From positions 372,001 to 436,000 of the forward strand of contig CANMXJ010000001.1 of NCBI GenBank assembly GCA_947501805.1: DNA of 64,000 nucleotides, read 5' to 3'. The DNA comes from an uncultured Sulfitobacter sp. GTDB taxonomy: Bacteria > Pseudomonadota > Alphaproteobacteria > Rhodobacterales > Rhodobacteraceae. The position numbers were made by a program, and so were the translations under genes. A model generated the notes under the pieces. It saw only the letters and a list, made by a program, of their open reading frames with translations, was not told where the DNA came from and did not search any database. Positions 62,000-64,000 of the stretch are shown here, one piece after another (within the stretch, counting starts at the first letter, position 1; each line of letters opens with the position of its first letter).

Positions 62000-64000
62000 T
62001 CTGCCGCCGTTGCCCGTTGCCATGTGGCGTCATCACCATCGTGAAGTGCGCGCGCAATCACCTCGCGCAGTTCATGGACAAGGGTCGTCACATTCGGAGC
62101 CAGCATCATGCTGTCGTGATCCCCCGGCACTTCGATAATTTCCAGTCGCGGTGCGTATTTGCCCCAGTCATTGTCCTCGAACACATATTCACGCTCGCGG
62201 CTGACCCAATTGCCGCCCGTGACCTTGTAATGAAGGTCGAGTGGCGGGCGGAACAATGTCACGGGACCATCCCACTTCCCGGTCCGGTAGCTGCCAACCG
62301 CTTGAAGAAAGGCGTTTTGAACCTTGATATTGTTGAATTCCGCACCCGGATTGGCAGGTATATCATCCATGAACCCCGCCCGTTTCTGCTTTTCCCAAGC
62401 CCATCGTGCACGTGCCCAATCAACAAAGTAGGCAGGCCCGTTTTCGCGTATTTCAGCCAGCTTGATCTTCGCCTTGTCAGCACGGGTCAGGGACGGGCGT
62501 ACCGGCAACGGTGTGTCGAGCAACGCAAGCACACCCACCTCTTGCCCCATAGCGCGCAATTGCTGCGCCATCTCGTAAGCCATAATGCCCCCGCCCGAAT
62601 ATCCTGCCAGCAGGTACGGGCCTTGTGCCTGCACCCGTTGGATTTCGCCCAGATAATCGCGGGCGGCCTCTGCGACATTTGTGTGAGGTGCAGTGTCTCC
62701 GATCAGCCCGCGCGCCTGAACACCAAACACCCGCCGCTCGCCTGCCAAGGGCAGTGCAAGGTGGCGCAGGTTCAACACGTTTCCAAACATGCCAGCGACA
62801 ACAAACAGAGGTACGGCCTCTTTCTGATCACTTTGGTTCAGCGGCACGAGGAACTCGAACTTCTCTGCCGGAACCGATGCGGCGTCCCCTGTCCCAAGCG
62901 CGCCCGTATTGCCCGTTTCTGCCGCGATCAAGGCGGCACATTTGGCAATTGTAGGCGCTTCGAACAAAACCGAGATGGGGAACTCTACCTTGAATTCGCG
63001 CTTGACTGTCGCGAACAGGCGCACAGCAATCAGGGAATGGCCGCCAAGATCAAAGAAGCTGTCTTCGACCCCGACCGGGCTGACCCCAAGCAGGTTCTGC
63101 CAAATCTCGGCAAGGCGTTCTTCGATGCCATTGCGCGGGGCCACATAACTGCCATCCAGATCAGGACGTTCAAAGCTTTGGCCAGCACTGCTCTGTTCCT
63201 GCGGCGGTTGATTGGCTTGTGCGATCAGCCCGTCCAGCGGCAAGGACGAGACCATAACCTGCGGGCGGCCCAGCGCAATTGCACGGCGCAACGCTTCGGG
63301 CCCTTCCTCCGCGCGGATGCCTTGGGATACAAGATAGGCAAGGCGTTCTTCGGCAGGACTGCGTGTGGTTTCGTCCTGCGCGGCGTCGTCGAACACAACC
63401 TCGGATGCGGTCAATGGCATGGGAGCAAAACCACCCTCAAGCCTTTTCATCGCAAAATCACTAATCTCGACCAAGACACGGCCATCCGGATCGCAGAGCG
63501 TGACATCAAACCGCACGAACCCGTCACTGCCCCCCCCTTCTGACAGGCGCACCCATGACAGGATTTCTGCAGGCAGCGGCGCATGCACGCGGATTGCCCC
63601 GTAGGACATTGGCACCCAAAGATTTGCGCCGGCATATCCTTTCACAAGATCAATCGCCCAACCTGTTGCAAGGTCCATCAAACCTGGATGCAACAAGAAC
63701 CCCGCCTCAAGATCAGCGGTGACTTCTGCGGGTAAGGCAAGTGTTGCCAACCCCTCGTTGATTCCCAGCGCCGTCCGCTTCAGTACATGCCAACGGGGGC
63801 CAAAATCAAGATGCGCCTCTTGCGGGGATTGCAGACGTGTTGCGGGGGTTGTCTCTGCAACGTCAGGACAGCGGGCTGCAATTGCGGCAACATCAATTTC
63901 ATGCGGTCGCGCATCGGCCATCGGCAACAGCATGCCTTGCGCATGCAGTTGCCAGCCATCCTTGCCCTGCAAGCTGCAATCACTGCGCATCTCGACTGCA
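61996..64000 (-). CDS. Polyketide synthase, C-terminal part (DH - ACP - thioesterase), cut by window edge
   Basis: At least 667 codons, open to the right end of the window, so the N-terminus and probable KS/AT domains lie outside. Visible order: dehydratase-like double-hotdog end with LDFGPRWHVL and the second catalytic Asp in LHPGLMDLATGWA (about 63,690-63,660); a stretch GIRAEEGPEALRRAIALGRP typical of PKS termini; an acyl/peptidyl carrier with FFDLGGHSLIAVRL (Ser codon near 63,036); and a type I thioesterase with LLAGYSGGGIMAYEM (Ser near 62,598) and VPGDHDSMML (His near 62,118). The TE implies release by hydrolysis or cyclisation here. Confidence 0.9.
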   Translation of the reverse strand, partial: AVEMRSDCSLQGKDGWQLHAQGMLLPMADARPHEIDVAAIAARCPDVAETTPATRLQSPQEAHLDFGPRWHVLKRTALGINEGLATLALPAEVTADLEAGFLLHPGLMDLATGWAIDLVKGYAGANLWVPMSYGAIRVHAPLPAEILSWVRLSEGGGSDGFVRFDVTLCDPDGRVLVEISDFAMKRLEGGFAPMPLTASEVVFDDAAQDETTRSPAEERLAYLVSQGIRAEEGPEALRRAIALGRPQVMVSSLPLDGLIAQANQPPQEQSSAGQSFERPDLDGSYVAPRNGIEERLAEIWQNLLGVSPVGVEDSFFDLGGHSLIAVRLFATVKREFKVEFPISVLFEAPTIAKCAALIAAETGNTGALGTGDAASVPAEKFEFLVPLNQSDQKEAVPLFVVAGMFGNVLNLRHLALPLAGERRVFGVQARGLIGDTAPHTNVAEAARDYLGEIQRVQAQGPYLLAGYSGGGIMAYEMAQQLRAMGQEVGVLALLDTPLPVRPSLTRADKAKIKLAEIRENGPAYFVDWARARWAWEKQKRAGFMDDIPANPGAEFNNIKVQNAFLQAVGSYRTGKWDGPVTLFRPPLDLHYKVTGGNWVSREREYVFEDNDWGKYAPRLEIIEVPGDHDSMMLAPNVTTLVHELREVIARALHDGDDATWQRATAAE

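Noticed and set aside
62017..63543. A 508-codon plus-strand frame opposite the PKS gene
   Set aside because: Shadow of the carrier and thioesterase domains; no signal, motif or ribosome-binding site.

Overview
The window looks like a chromosomal segment of a marine alphaproteobacterium of the Roseobacter group (Rhodobacteraceae/Roseobacteraceae). The basis is moderately high G+C, many GTG/TTG starts, ATGA-type stop/start overlaps, a SAM-II riboswitch in front of metZ (an alphaproteobacterial hallmark), folE2, a DUF6446/VOC pair between glyQ and glyS, and the hom-glpX-recJ order. I did not run any search; the lineage call rests on gene content and recognised protein families.

Left part (about 1-44,700): housekeeping and accessory chromosomal genes, densely packed on both strands. 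In order: glyQ, a VOC protein, DUF6446 and glyS (minus); an envelope protein with an apparently dead trypsin-like domain; a ThDP-dependent decarboxylase, a TrkH K+ channel subunit, a DUF1127 protein, folE2 and metZ (minus); a GST; yciB, a DMT exporter and ftsY (minus); a lytic transglycosylase; a NuoE-NuoF fusion of formate-dehydrogenase type with no catalytic subunit beside it; an AlkB-type alkane hydroxylase; xseA; purD; a 2Fe-2S ferredoxin; hflK-hflC-DUF2065-degP; gor and rpiA; sdaA; norEF; a reductive-dehalogenase-like Fe-S protein; a pirin; a small beta-barrel protein; a TetR regulator; hom; yqaA; glpX; recJ. The four convergent or downstream gaps at 6.3, 13.2, 17.5 and 36.9 kb carry copies of one double-hairpin repeat, whose stems differ by compensating base changes.

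Right part: after tRNA-Glu(UUC) and a 792-base gap comes an exopolysaccharide/surface-glycan region: an ExoY-type priming transferase, a CpsD-like ATPase whose Walker A lysine is replaced by asparagine, a Wzz/GumC-like chain-length protein, a Wzx-type flippase and a GT4 glycosyltransferase. Facing it on the minus strand, from beyond the right edge down to 51,458, is one tightly coupled operon: PKS (DH-ACP-TE end visible) > GT2 > 1516-residue NRPS > Sfp/EntD-type phosphopantetheinyl transferase > Tat-like SGNH protein > SGNH/glycosidase-like 840-residue protein > GT2.

The NRPS is the most striking gene: a formyltransferase domain, a remnant condensation region, and an adenylation domain split between motifs A4 and A5 by a complete luciferase-like flavin monooxygenase, followed by one carrier domain. 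Its specificity residues read like a glycine code. The combination of a formylating, oxidising glycine module with a PKS, two glycosyltransferases and two related SGNH proteins, placed beside polysaccharide export genes, suggests a glycosylated lipo-amino-acid or surface glycan decoration that I cannot match to a characterised product.
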